A model generated the notes under the pieces. That model did no database searches, had not been told where the DNA came from, and saw only the letters and a list, made by a program, of their open reading frames with translations. A DNA stretch of 17,737 nt. Origin: Bacillota bacterium (GTDB lineage: Bacteria > Bacillota > Clostridia > DSM-8532). Below, one piece after another: positions 1-6,559 of the stretch (its first letter is position 1; the number at the start of each line of letters is the position of its first letter). The stretch covers positions 1-17,737 of the forward strand of contig JAEXRM010000192.1 in the NCBI GenBank assembly GCA_023440865.1. The letters are read 5' to 3'. A program made the position numbers and the translations under genes.

Positions 1-48
1 GAGGCGGGATGACATGGATGGCATGAGGCGGGATGACACGAATGGCAG
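1..48. repeat. 24-bp tandem duplication before the hydrolase gene
   Basis: Bases 1-24 and 25-48 are two copies of a 24-bp unit beginning gaggcgggatgaca. They match at 21 of 24 positions. A third partial copy (gaggcg) follows at 49-54. The second copy ends in the AGGAGG ribosome binding site of the next gene, so the duplication lies in its leader. The array may extend beyond the left edge of the window. Confidence 0.7.
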
Positions 49-52
49 GAGG
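47..52 (+). promoter_or_regulatory. Ribosome binding site deciding the hydrolase start
   Basis: AGGAGG lies 6 nt before the ATG at 59. The in-frame ATG codons at 14 and 23 lack an equally good site and fall inside the 24-bp duplication. Confidence 0.75.
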
Positions 53-58
53 CGTACC

Positions 59-958
59 ATGGAAGTATTCAAGACGGAAAGCGGAAAGCAGGCGGTGCTG
101 TCAGCCTATGACCAACTGGTGAAGGCATGGGGTGTGCCTGTCGAAGAGCGGGACGTACCCACTCGATTTGGAGACACGCATGTGATCCTTGCCGGCGCCC
201 GGAATCTGCCTCCGCTGGTCCTGCTCCACGGCGTGGGCGACAACTCGGCCGTGATGTGGGTGCTGAACATGGCGGAGCTGTCGCGCCACTTCTTCTGCAT
301 CGCGGTCGATACCCTGGGAGGACCGGGTAAAAGCCGGCCAAACGAACAGTTCCAAAAGAAACAGTTTCACCAGGTCCCCTGGCTCGACGACCTCGCCGAT
401 GCGCTGGGGCTTGATGCCTTCCATCTGGCGGGGGTGTCGAACGGCGCCTGCATGGCATACACCTATACGGTCCGCAAGCCGCAGCGGGTGCTCCGGACGG
501 TCTGCCTCGAGGGCGGCATGATCCTCAACCCCGCGAAGACCATGCTGCACATGTTGAAGGTCGTGTTTCCCGAAATGCTGGTCCCCACCAGGAAAAACCG
601 CATCCGGGTGATCATGAAGATGAAGCCGGGATCGGACCTGTTCACCGTTCATCCCGAAGTGCTGGACCACATATTGCTGCTCATGAGGCATCACCGGCAA
701 TCGGCGATGATGGTGCATCCGATGGAGCCATATGACCGGCAGGCCGGCCTGGCCGTCCGGGACAAGCTGCTGTTCCTCTTCGGCGGCAACATGCGGGTGG
801 GCCGCGCTGATTTCATGAAGGTGATGGACACTGCCCAGTTCCGCTATCTGGAGCTGGATGGCGTCGGCCACGGCATCAACCACGAAAGGCCGGAAGAGGT
901 CAACCGCCTGATGCGCGACTTCCTGCTGGACGGGGAGAACCCGGGGGAATCCGGGTGA
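59..958 (+). CDS. Alpha/beta-fold hydrolase
   Basis: A 299-residue serine hydrolase of the alpha/beta fold, probably cytoplasmic since no signal peptide or membrane segment is seen. The oxyanion loop HGVGD is at residues 57-61. The nucleophile elbow GVSNGA puts the catalytic serine at 127. The catalytic histidine is His271 in VGHGINHERPEE, followed by a helix typical of the C-terminal end of the fold. The acid is less clear; Asp251 is one candidate. The cap region, about 155-235, is rich in Met, His and Arg. Family members include carboxylesterases, lactonases and C-C bond hydrolases, and the substrate cannot be told from sequence. It converges on the DUF4003 gene with 58 bp between stop codons, and no U-tract terminator is visible there. 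The start at 59 is chosen for its ribosome binding site. Confidence 0.88.
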   Translation: MEVFKTESGKQAVLSAYDQLVKAWGVPVEERDVPTRFGDTHVILAGARNLPPLVLLHGVGDNSAVMWVLNMAELSRHFFCIAVDTLGGPGKSRPNEQFQKKQFHQVPWLDDLADALGLDAFHLAGVSNGACMAYTYTVRKPQRVLRTVCLEGGMILNPAKTMLHMLKVVFPEMLVPTRKNRIRVIMKMKPGSDLFTVHPEVLDHILLLMRHHRQSAMMVHPMEPYDRQAGLAVRDKLLFLFGGNMRVGRADFMKVMDTAQFRYLELDGVGHGINHERPEEVNRLMRDFLLDGENPGESG

Positions 959-1016
959 ACAGGTGAAACGAAGGTCCGGCAGATGACGCCTGGCACGCGG
1001 ACACCATGGATTGCGG

Positions 1017-2012
1017 TCACCCTCCGCCGGAAGATGCGGCAGCGGAGGCGGACGCGCCGGCGATCGCGGCCACCATGGCCATCTGCTGGGCGAGCAGGAT
1101 TGCCTGGATACTGTTGGCCAGCGCCGTGCGGCTGACATCCTCATGGAAGCTTTCCACCTGCTGGGCAATGAGCAGGTAGGCAGCCAGGATGAACCGCGTC
1201 TTCTTGTCGACCGAGATGCTGCCGAAGCCCCGGAAGGTCTTCAGATGGCGTTCCAGCTCGATAGCCTGGTCGGCAAGGGCTTCGGGTTGGCCGGTAAGCA
1301 GCGCGACGACGCCCAAAAAGGCGGTGTGGTAATCGCGGAGCCGATATCCGTGTGCCACGAGATATCGGTCGAGACGCTCGACCTTGGACAGTTTCCCGGC
1401 ATGGCTCTCCTCCCCCAGCACCAGGAGGTGCGTCAGGCTCTGCAGCCCGTTGCCCTTGGGAATGCCGGCAGCGTGCAGCTCGTGGTAGAACGCTTCCATG
1501 TCCTCGAGACCGGCCGCGGCCGGAACAGGAGAGGCCGCCAGCATGGCGGCGTACACATAATCGTCCTGGGAGGTCAGGAACGCGTGGCGCGCCTTCATGC
1601 CCTCGTAGAAGTCGTGCATCCGGGCGATGAGCATGGACAGCGGCTGCTGTTCCATGCCCCTGGCAATCGTCAGGGCCGCCATCGGCAGATAGGTGCCCCC
1701 ATGGAAGCCGTTCGCCTTGAGCTGCGCGTAGACATCCTTCATGCAGTGGAAACGCTCCACACCATTCGGTTCTCGGTACAGCAGCATGGAAAGCATCAGC
1801 TCGTTGAGTCCGCGGAAATTCGAGAAGACGGAGGTTTCGCGGCGGATGACGTCACGCATGGCCTTGATGCCTTCCGCAGTGGGCGCCTGCCCTTCCCCTG
1901 TCAGCATCAGCGCGCCGAACTGGCGGGCCAGCGCATATTCCCAGGGAAAGCCGCGCTTGAGCATGTCGTGGATGGCCAGGTATTGCTGGAGCTTTTCATG
2001 AATTGTCTGCAT
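1017..2012 (-). CDS. DUF4003 family protein
   Basis: A 331-residue protein whose opening (MQTIHEKLQQYLAIHDMLKR) and alpha-helical body resemble the DUF4003 family of Bacillota, whose function is unknown. Recognisable stretches include KRGFPWEYALARQFGALML near the N-terminus, a central FYEGMKARHAFLTSQDDY segment, and FYHELHAAGIPKGNGLQSL after it. The C-terminus is Ala- and Ser-rich with a hydrophobic stretch and ends in Gly residues. No catalytic motif, signal peptide or clear membrane helix is seen. The start at 2012 is chosen over upstream in-frame codons because AGGAAGGA lies 9 nt before it. The gene is monocistronic as far as can be seen and divergent from the Phd-Uma2 fusion gene. The family assignment is from memory of its sequence pattern. 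Confidence 0.72.
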   Translation of the reverse strand: MQTIHEKLQQYLAIHDMLKRGFPWEYALARQFGALMLTGEGQAPTAEGIKAMRDVIRRETSVFSNFRGLNELMLSMLLYREPNGVERFHCMKDVYAQLKANGFHGGTYLPMAALTIARGMEQQPLSMLIARMHDFYEGMKARHAFLTSQDDYVYAAMLAASPVPAAAGLEDMEAFYHELHAAGIPKGNGLQSLTHLLVLGEESHAGKLSKVERLDRYLVAHGYRLRDYHTAFLGVVALLTGQPEALADQAIELERHLKTFRGFGSISVDKKTRFILAAYLLIAQQVESFHEDVSRTALANSIQAILLAQQMAMVAAIAGASASAAASSGGG

Positions 2013-2021
2013 GATCGCGCT

Positions 2022-2029
2022 TCCTTCCT
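2022..2029 (-). promoter_or_regulatory. Ribosome binding site of the DUF4003 gene
   Basis: Read on the minus strand this is AGGAAGGA, 9 nt before the ATG at 2012. It supports the short form over a start near 2099. Confidence 0.65.
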
Positions 2030-2094
2030 GCGACACCGGGTGTCGTGATGCCGGCCGGATACGCATCGGGGCCGGTTCACCGGGTTCCAACCAC

Positions 2095-2123
2095 AGCATA
2101 CGCTGTCATCATCTGGATGTCTA
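2095..2123 (-). promoter_or_regulatory. Candidate sigma-70-type promoter for the DUF4003 gene
   Basis: On the minus strand there is TAGACA (5 of 6 against TTGACA) at 2118-2123, a 17-nt spacer, and TATGCT (4 of 6 against TATAAT) at 2095-2100. It would give a leader of about 75 nt. Confidence 0.4.
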
Positions 2124-2205
2124 TCCTGCACATGCGCGAAATACGCCGGACCTGAAGGTGCAGGCAGGCAAAGGAAGTGCATCGATGCAGGCCGCATGCG
2201 GCTTA

Positions 2206-2232
2206 CTGTATACGGCAGGCTGTATACGGCAG
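2206..2232. repeat. Paired 13-bp direct repeat containing GTATAC
   Basis: CTGTATACGGCAG occurs exactly at 2206-2218 and again at 2220-2232, a period of 14. Each copy contains the palindrome GTATAC. It lies between two divergent genes and about 45 bp upstream of a perfect -35 box, as an operator for a dimeric regulator might. No regulator gene is adjacent. Confidence 0.6.
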
Positions 2233-2276
2233 ATCAACTGAAGCCCACCCGGCGCCTCTCCCGGCACCGCGCAACC

Positions 2277-2308
2277 TTGACAAGTTTCGCACGATACAAG
2301 ATGATAAT
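2277..2308 (+). promoter_or_regulatory. Candidate promoter for the Phd-Uma2 fusion gene
   Basis: A perfect TTGACA is at 2277-2282. With a 17-nt spacer the -10 would be GATGAT (2300-2305). GATAAT at 2303-2308 is a better hexamer but sits at a 20-nt spacing. Transcripts would have a leader of about 130 nt carrying the repeats at 2328-2399. Confidence 0.45.
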
Positions 2309-2399
2309 AGCAGGTAAATGATATTTTTCGTGCGATTCACTTCGCGTTTCGCGTGATCTCATCACGACTCGTGCAATTCGCCTCGCGCTTCATGAGATC
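2287..2399. repeat. Imperfect 31-bp direct repeats plus inverted element
   Basis: Bases 2328-2358 and 2369-2399 align at 24 of 31 positions, both opening TCGTGC, at a period of 41. The first 8 bases of copy one (TCGTGCGA, 2328-2335) also occur inverted as TCGCACGA at 2287-2294, again 41 bp away. A perfect inverted repeat, CGTGAT-CTC-ATCACG, sits at 2352-2366 across the end of copy one. The layout overlaps and follows the candidate promoter and looks like an operator cluster. Phd/YefM antitoxins commonly repress their own promoters, so autoregulation is a reasonable inference. Confidence 0.55.
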
Positions 2400-2449
2400 G
2401 GACGAGTTCCCTGCGCCATCACCACGAACCGTATCCAGGGAGGTGCGCC

Positions 2450-3217
2450 ATGCCCCAGCTGTTGGACATCACCGCGACAGAACTGAAGCAGAACCTCGGC
2501 ATGTACATGGATCTGCTCAAGGAGGGCAAGGTCATCCAAATCCGCAAGCACGGCGGGTATGCCGCCCTGCTCCTGCCCTACGGCAGCCTGGAGCGCGAGG
2601 AGGGACCGCCAAGCCGTCCGCTGACGGGCACGGCGGAATCCGTTCCACCCTATCGGGCCGAGCGGGGCAAAACAACCTATGAGGAGTTCCTGGAAATCCA
2701 GGAAAGCTCGGAAGACCGTCTGGAACTCATCGACGGAGACATCTACCTGCTGGCTTCCCCAAGTGTTTCCCATCAGGCGATATCCACTAATTTGCTCCTG
2801 CTGTTCGGAACTTGGCTGAAGGGCAAACCCTGCAAGGCCTTCACCGCACCCTTCGATGTCCATTTCTTCAAGAAGGGGGCAACCACGCCGAATGTTTGCC
2901 AGCCCGACGTCCTGATCGCCTGCGATCTCGAGGGCAACGTCAACGGCAAGGGTCGCTACACCGGCACACCCACGCTGGTTGTCGAGATCCTGTCGGAATC
3001 CACCCGGTCCAAGGACATGGTGCTCAAGCTCGCCACCTACATGCTGTCGGGAGTACGCGAGTACTGGGTGGTGGATCCGGCGGGTCATGCCGTGCTGGTC
3101 TACTGGTATGAGGAAAACGGGAACCAGCGGTATCAGGTGTATGAACCGGGAGAATCCATCGCCTCCGCCTCCATTTCGGGATTGGTGGTGCCGGTCGCCG
3201 ACATTTTTGCTCCCTGA
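2450..3217 (+). CDS. Phd/YefM-like domain fused to Uma2 (DUF820) nuclease-like domain
   Basis: A 255-residue two-domain protein. Residues 5-48 (ITATELKQNLGMYMDLLKEG, then a strand ending ALLLPYG) match the Phd/YefM antitoxin fold, a small DNA-binding and toxin-neutralising domain. A linker (50-72) leads to a Uma2-family domain of the PD-(D/E)XK nuclease superfamily (75-255). It shows LELIDGDIYL at 91-100, QPDV with Asp153, VVEILSEST with Glu179, and the YMLSGVREYWVVDP block at 197-210. These are the expected acidic positions, so the nuclease fold is likely intact. Uma2 proteins are numerous and poorly characterised, and activity is not assured. AGGGAGGT lies just before the ATG. The upstream region has operator-like repeats. 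A self-regulating fusion is inference. Confidence 0.82.
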   Translation: MPQLLDITATELKQNLGMYMDLLKEGKVIQIRKHGGYAALLLPYGSLEREEGPPSRPLTGTAESVPPYRAERGKTTYEEFLEIQESSEDRLELIDGDIYLLASPSVSHQAISTNLLLLFGTWLKGKPCKAFTAPFDVHFFKKGATTPNVCQPDVLIACDLEGNVNGKGRYTGTPTLVVEILSESTRSKDMVLKLATYMLSGVREYWVVDPAGHAVLVYWYEENGNQRYQVYEPGESIASASISGLVVPVADIFAP

Positions 3218-3260
3218 GCGTGACGGTCGCCCCTGCGTGCATTTTCAGCGCACACGCCGC

Positions 3261-3338
3261 GCATTCTCCACGGACTCTCCACGCATTCTCCACGGACTCT
3301 CCGCGCATTCTCCACGGACTCTCCACGCATTCTCCGCA
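3261..3338. repeat. 22-bp tandem repeat, about 3.5 copies
   Basis: Units start at 3261, 3283 and 3305, with a half unit at 3327. Each reads gcattctccacggactctcc followed by ac or gc. The unit is itself two 11-bp halves (gcattctccac and ggactctccac) that differ at two positions. It lies between the converging Phd-Uma2 and psuG genes. No spacer structure is present, so it is a minisatellite-like array, not CRISPR. Confidence 0.85.
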
Positions 3339-3380
3339 CAAGCTGCATGCACGCTCCGCACAGGAAGACGGCGCGAACAA

Positions 3381-3409
3381 GTGCGCCCAGGGGGGTACCC
3401 CAGGCGCAC
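3381..3409. terminator. Stem-loop between convergent genes, possible terminator
   Basis: GTGCGCC at 3381-3387 pairs with GGCGCAC at 3403-3409. The interior contains the palindrome GGGGTACCCC (3392-3401), so a long GC-rich hairpin can form on either strand. No T-run follows on either side, so intrinsic termination is uncertain; it may be a bidirectional barrier or RNA 3'-end stabiliser. Confidence 0.4.
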
Positions 3410-3457
3410 ACATCGGATGAACAGGTCTGTATGCTCAGTTCATATCGGCCATTGTCG

Positions 3458-4393
3458 TCACGATGCCTGCAGCTTCGCCAGTGCGACCGCCAGCTGTCCG
3501 GCAACCCGCGCATTGTTGTATACGAGTTCGATATTCGCATCCAGGCTGTCGCCGCCTGTCAGCTCCTTGACCTTGGCCAGCAGGAAGGGCGTGCTGTCCT
3601 TGCCCTTCACGCCAGCCTGATCCATCTCCGCCAATGCCTGTTCGATGGCCTTGCGGATGACCTCCGGATCCATCTGGTCCGCTTCGGGAATGGGGTTGGC
3701 GACAACCAGCCCGCCGGAAAGGCCCATGTCCCACTTCGCCTTCATGGCGCGGGCCAGCTCGCGGACATCATCCACCCGGTAATCCACGCGGTATCCGCTG
3801 GAACGCGTATAGAACGCGGGCATCTCATCGGTTCCGTATCCCACGACAGGGACACCCTGCGTCTCCAGGTATTCCAGCGTCAACCCGATGTCCAGGATGG
3901 ATTTCGCTCCCGCGCAGACGACGGCGACATTGGTATGCGCCAGCTCCTGCAGGTCCGCGGAGATGTCGAAGGTCTCCTGGGCACCGCGGTGCACCCCGCC
4001 GATGCCGCCGGTGGCAAACACGGAGATGCCGGCCATGGCCGCCAGAATCATCGTGGATGCCACGGTGGTGGCGCCGTCCAGTCCCTTGGCCACGACAAAG
4101 GGGATGTCGCGCCGCGAGGTTTTCACCACATGCTTCGCCTTGCCCAGGCTTTCAATCTCCGCCTCGGTCAGCCCCACCTTCAACCGGCCGCCCAGTATGG
4201 CGATGGTGGCCGGAACGGCGCCCTGCTCCCGTATCTTCCGTTCCACCTCCAGGGCGGTCTCCACATTGCGCGGATAGGGCATGCCGTGAGAAATGATGGT
4301 GGATTCCAGGGCCACGACGGCCGCGCCCTGCGCAAGGGCCTCGGCCACCTCGGGCTTGATGTCCAGATAGGGGGTGAGCTTGTTCGTTCTCAT
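3458..4393 (-). CDS. psuG: Pseudouridine-5'-phosphate glycosidase
   Basis: A 311-residue enzyme that reversibly cleaves pseudouridine 5'-phosphate to uracil and ribose 5-phosphate, the second step of pseudouridine breakdown. The family signature ALESTIISHGMPYP (28-41) carries Glu30. KTSRRD starts at Lys91, Asp147 lies in DISADLQEL, and Lys164 lies in AGAKSILDIG. These sit about two residues before the E. coli catalytic positions as I recall them (Glu31, Lys93, Asp149, Lys166). GGIGGVHRGAQETFD (129-143) and NPIPE (233-237) are also typical. Length is normal and the protein looks intact and cytoplasmic. AGGGAGG lies 7 nt before the ATG, which overlaps the kinase stop codon as ATGA, so translation is probably coupled. 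No nucleoside transporter gene is adjacent. Confidence 0.95.
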   Translation of the reverse strand: MRTNKLTPYLDIKPEVAEALAQGAAVVALESTIISHGMPYPRNVETALEVERKIREQGAVPATIAILGGRLKVGLTEAEIESLGKAKHVVKTSRRDIPFVVAKGLDGATTVASTMILAAMAGISVFATGGIGGVHRGAQETFDISADLQELAHTNVAVVCAGAKSILDIGLTLEYLETQGVPVVGYGTDEMPAFYTRSSGYRVDYRVDDVRELARAMKAKWDMGLSGGLVVANPIPEADQMDPEVIRKAIEQALAEMDQAGVKGKDSTPFLLAKVKELTGGDSLDANIELVYNNARVAGQLAVALAKLQAS

Positions 4394-5337
4394 GGGTTGT
4401 CCTCCCTCATCAGCCTGTCCAGGGACAGTGCCGGATTGATCGTCTCTGGGTGCGACAGGGCAAGTGCGGCGGCAATCGTCGCCATTTGTGCGGTCTTGCG
4501 GATATCCATGCCCCGGAAATGGCCCATGGCCAGTGTGGCCATGAATGCGTCTCCCGCTCCCGTCGCCGCCACCACCCGGCAGGTGGGCGCGGGCAGGTGC
4601 CACTGCCCCTCCGGCGTGCTGCAGAAGGTGCCTGCCGCCCCAAGCGAAAGAAACAGCTGCTTCACACCCTGTCCGTGGAACCATGCCGCCACAAGTCTGA
4701 GCGCCTCGTCCTGTTCCGGGCCTCCTTGCCTGGGAATGGGCAAACCGCTCAGCACCTCCGCCTCCAGCCGGTTCGGCTTGACGGTGTGAAAGCAGCCGAT
4801 GCGGGTCCTGATGCGCTGCGCCTTTGCCGCCGAAACCGGATCGAGATACAGCGGCACGGTGGGATGCAGCGTGTCGATGACATGCGTGAGCACCGGTTCG
4901 GGGAAGTTGGTGTCCATCACGCACAGGGCGGCATTCCGCAATGCATCCATCGCCTGGTCGACCAGCGGGATGGTGAGCCGCTCGCAGATGTCCATCTGGT
5001 TGATGGCCACCAGCATGTCGCCGGTCTCGTCGAGCACGGACAGGTAGGTGGAGGTTTGCGCATCCGGCAGGACCATCACATGATCCGTGTCCATGCCCAG
5101 CGCTGCCGCTTCCTCCCGCATGCGCCGTCCGTTGGCGTCATCCCCGACCACGCTGACAAAGCGGGTGGGAACGCCGAGTCGCACCAGATTCTCCGCGATG
5201 TTGCGCCCCACGCCGCCCATCGCGGTGTGGACGCGTCCCGGATTCGAATCGCGCATTTTCAGCGGACCGGTCGGGAACCCCTGCACATCGACATTCGCGC
5301 CGCCTAGGACACAGACATGGGGCCGATTGGAATCCAT
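4390..5337 (-). CDS. psuK: PfkB-family kinase, probable pseudouridine kinase
   Basis: A 315-residue sugar kinase of the ribokinase/PfkB family. The N-terminal substrate motif is GGANVDVQG (12-20), followed by GGVGRNIAENLVRLG (41-55). The C-terminal PfkB signature ATGAGDAF (258-265) holds the catalytic base Asp263. PfkB members phosphorylate varied sugars and nucleosides; the call to pseudouridine kinase rests on the 4-nt overlap with psuG, the usual arrangement for this pathway. It would make pseudouridine 5'-phosphate from pseudouridine and ATP in the cytoplasm. The ATG at 5337 is preferred over a TTG at 5352 because AGGAGG (5342-5347) precedes it, though the 4-nt spacing is short. No convincing promoter was found upstream. 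Confidence 0.88.
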   Translation of the reverse strand: MDSNRPHVCVLGGANVDVQGFPTGPLKMRDSNPGRVHTAMGGVGRNIAENLVRLGVPTRFVSVVGDDANGRRMREEAAALGMDTDHVMVLPDAQTSTYLSVLDETGDMLVAINQMDICERLTIPLVDQAMDALRNAALCVMDTNFPEPVLTHVIDTLHPTVPLYLDPVSAAKAQRIRTRIGCFHTVKPNRLEAEVLSGLPIPRQGGPEQDEALRLVAAWFHGQGVKQLFLSLGAAGTFCSTPEGQWHLPAPTCRVVAATGAGDAFMATLAMGHFRGMDIRKTAQMATIAAALALSHPETINPALSLDRLMREDNP

Positions 5338-5765
5338 CCGTCCTCCTCGCAAACAGGCCGCCCGACCCGGATTGTGGAACCTGCGTCCCTACATGAGCCG
5401 GATTCCGGAACGAAAGCTCATGCTTGATCCGGGCTGTCGCGCCATTGTCATTCCGCTTCAGGATGCAGCACATGGGCTGCCATCAGGTTCATACCAACCC
5501 GTGGTTGTCTTGACGCGCAAACCTGGCGGCATGCCATGGGTGAAGGATGTGTCATGCTGCGGCGCCGTCCATGCCACGCCCCATCATACGCCAGGCCGCG
5601 CAGACTGGCAACAGGCCGGCCGCACAGGCCGCCAACGGGCTGGCCGCGCCATTCGCCATAGGTGGGGGCATGGTGGTAGAATGCATGCAGGAAGACTGCC
5701 AACGGTCCCGCCATGTCGGGAGGAACCCTGTATCAGACACGCCTGCGCCACAAGGAGATTGCACC
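5338..5765. other. Intergenic region between divergent psuK and the GNAT gene
   Basis: This 428-bp stretch holds the psuK ribosome binding site at its left end and AAGGAG (5752-5757) of the GNAT gene at its right end. Between 5590 and 5650 there is a GC-rich patch with several copies of CAGGCCG or GGCCGC. A TTGACG occurs at 5509-5514 and a TAGAAT at 5675-5680, but neither has a matching partner hexamer at proper spacing. No RNA gene or convincing coding sequence was recognised. Confidence 0.4.
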
Positions 5766-6548
5766 ATGCAGCCATTCATCCCGGACAACACGCCGCCGAA
5801 CAGGAAGCAGGCCGAGACCTGCCAACCCCTTTCCCGTGACGAGGCGCTCGCTTTCCTCGCCGCCGAGCCGCTCCGGCACTTCAGCATCGCAACCCTCGTC
5901 AGGAACGCCTCCGCCGTCATGTGCCACCGGTGCGGCGATCACCTGCTCATCCGGATACCGGAAGCGCAGGGCTCGTTTGTGGCCTACGCGGCCGGCACCA
6001 TGCCGGTCCCGCCGGCTCTGACGAATCTCCTGGATGGAACCGAAACGCTGCTGTATGTCGAAAGTGATGAAATGGAGCGGGAAGTCGCCTGTCGCATGCC
6101 GCTGGGACACACCACGAACTGCGTGCAGTTTTACCTCCCCGAGGAGGTGGCGGTTTCCGGCGACGAGACCGGCATCATCGATCTGAAACCGGAAGACGCG
6201 CCCTACATCCACAGCCATTACACCTACAAGGAGGTCACGACCGTCGCGTACCTTGCGGCGCGCATCGCCGCCGCGCCCGCGGTCGGCGTGATGGTCGACG
6301 GCGTGCTGGCCGGGTTCGTGATGACGCACGAGGAAATGACCATGGGCGTGATGCACGTGCTGCCGGCGTATCGGAAGCTGGGCCTCGCCACGCGCCTGAA
6401 CGCCGCCATGGTGCGCCGCATGCGGGCGCTGGGACTTCCCTGCATCGTGGAGATCGTGCATGACAACCACGCCTCGCTGGCCCTGGCAAAATCCGCGGGG
6501 TTCCTGCCCCTGCAGAAGGTGCACTGGCTGCATGTGAAAAAGGATTGA
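5766..6548 (+). CDS. GNAT-family N-acetyltransferase
   Basis: A 260-residue protein whose C-terminal half (about 136-255) is a GNAT acyl-CoA transferase fold. The acetyl-CoA binding motif A is MHVLPAYRKLGLATRLNAAM (196-215), with the pyrophosphate loop RKLGLA at 203-208. It is followed by a strand (CIVEIVHDNHASLALAKSAGF), the usual motif B region. The N-terminal half (about 22-135) is not recognised with confidence and may be a second, degenerate GNAT-like lobe. The domain order resembles glycine N-acyltransferase and FR47-like proteins, but the substrate is unknown. The start is chosen because AAGGAG lies 8 nt upstream. Longer in-frame starts near 5670 lack a good site. The gene converges on the exporter operon, with only 11 bp between stop codons. 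Confidence 0.8.
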   Translation: MQPFIPDNTPPNRKQAETCQPLSRDEALAFLAAEPLRHFSIATLVRNASAVMCHRCGDHLLIRIPEAQGSFVAYAAGTMPVPPALTNLLDGTETLLYVESDEMEREVACRMPLGHTTNCVQFYLPEEVAVSGDETGIIDLKPEDAPYIHSHYTYKEVTTVAYLAARIAAAPAVGVMVDGVLAGFVMTHEEMTMGVMHVLPAYRKLGLATRLNAAMVRRMRALGLPCIVEIVHDNHASLALAKSAGFLPLQKVHWLHVKKD

Positions 6549-6559
6549 CCCCTGTCTTC

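Noticed and set aside
101..1168. Long minus-strand open frame (355 codons) opposite the alpha/beta hydrolase
   Set aside because: It is antisense to a gene with clear catalytic motifs. Its translation is rich in His, Arg and Pro with no recognisable domain, as expected of a shadow frame in GC-rich DNA.
1011..2048. 345-codon plus-strand open frame over the DUF4003 gene
   Set aside because: Composition is shadow-like (Gly, Gln, His, Arg), with no domain. The minus-strand gene has a recognisable family pattern, ribosome binding site and promoter.
3261..3338. 22-bp repeats as a CRISPR array
   Set aside because: The units are directly adjacent with no unique spacers and no cas genes nearby.
3347..4789. 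480-codon plus-strand open frame over psuG and part of psuK
   Set aside because: It lies antisense to two well-recognised enzymes and crosses their junction; no motif is found.
5509..5680. TTGACG (5509) and TAGAAT (5675) as promoter elements for the GNAT gene
   Set aside because: Neither has a matching partner hexamer at 16-18 nt, so no promoter is called.
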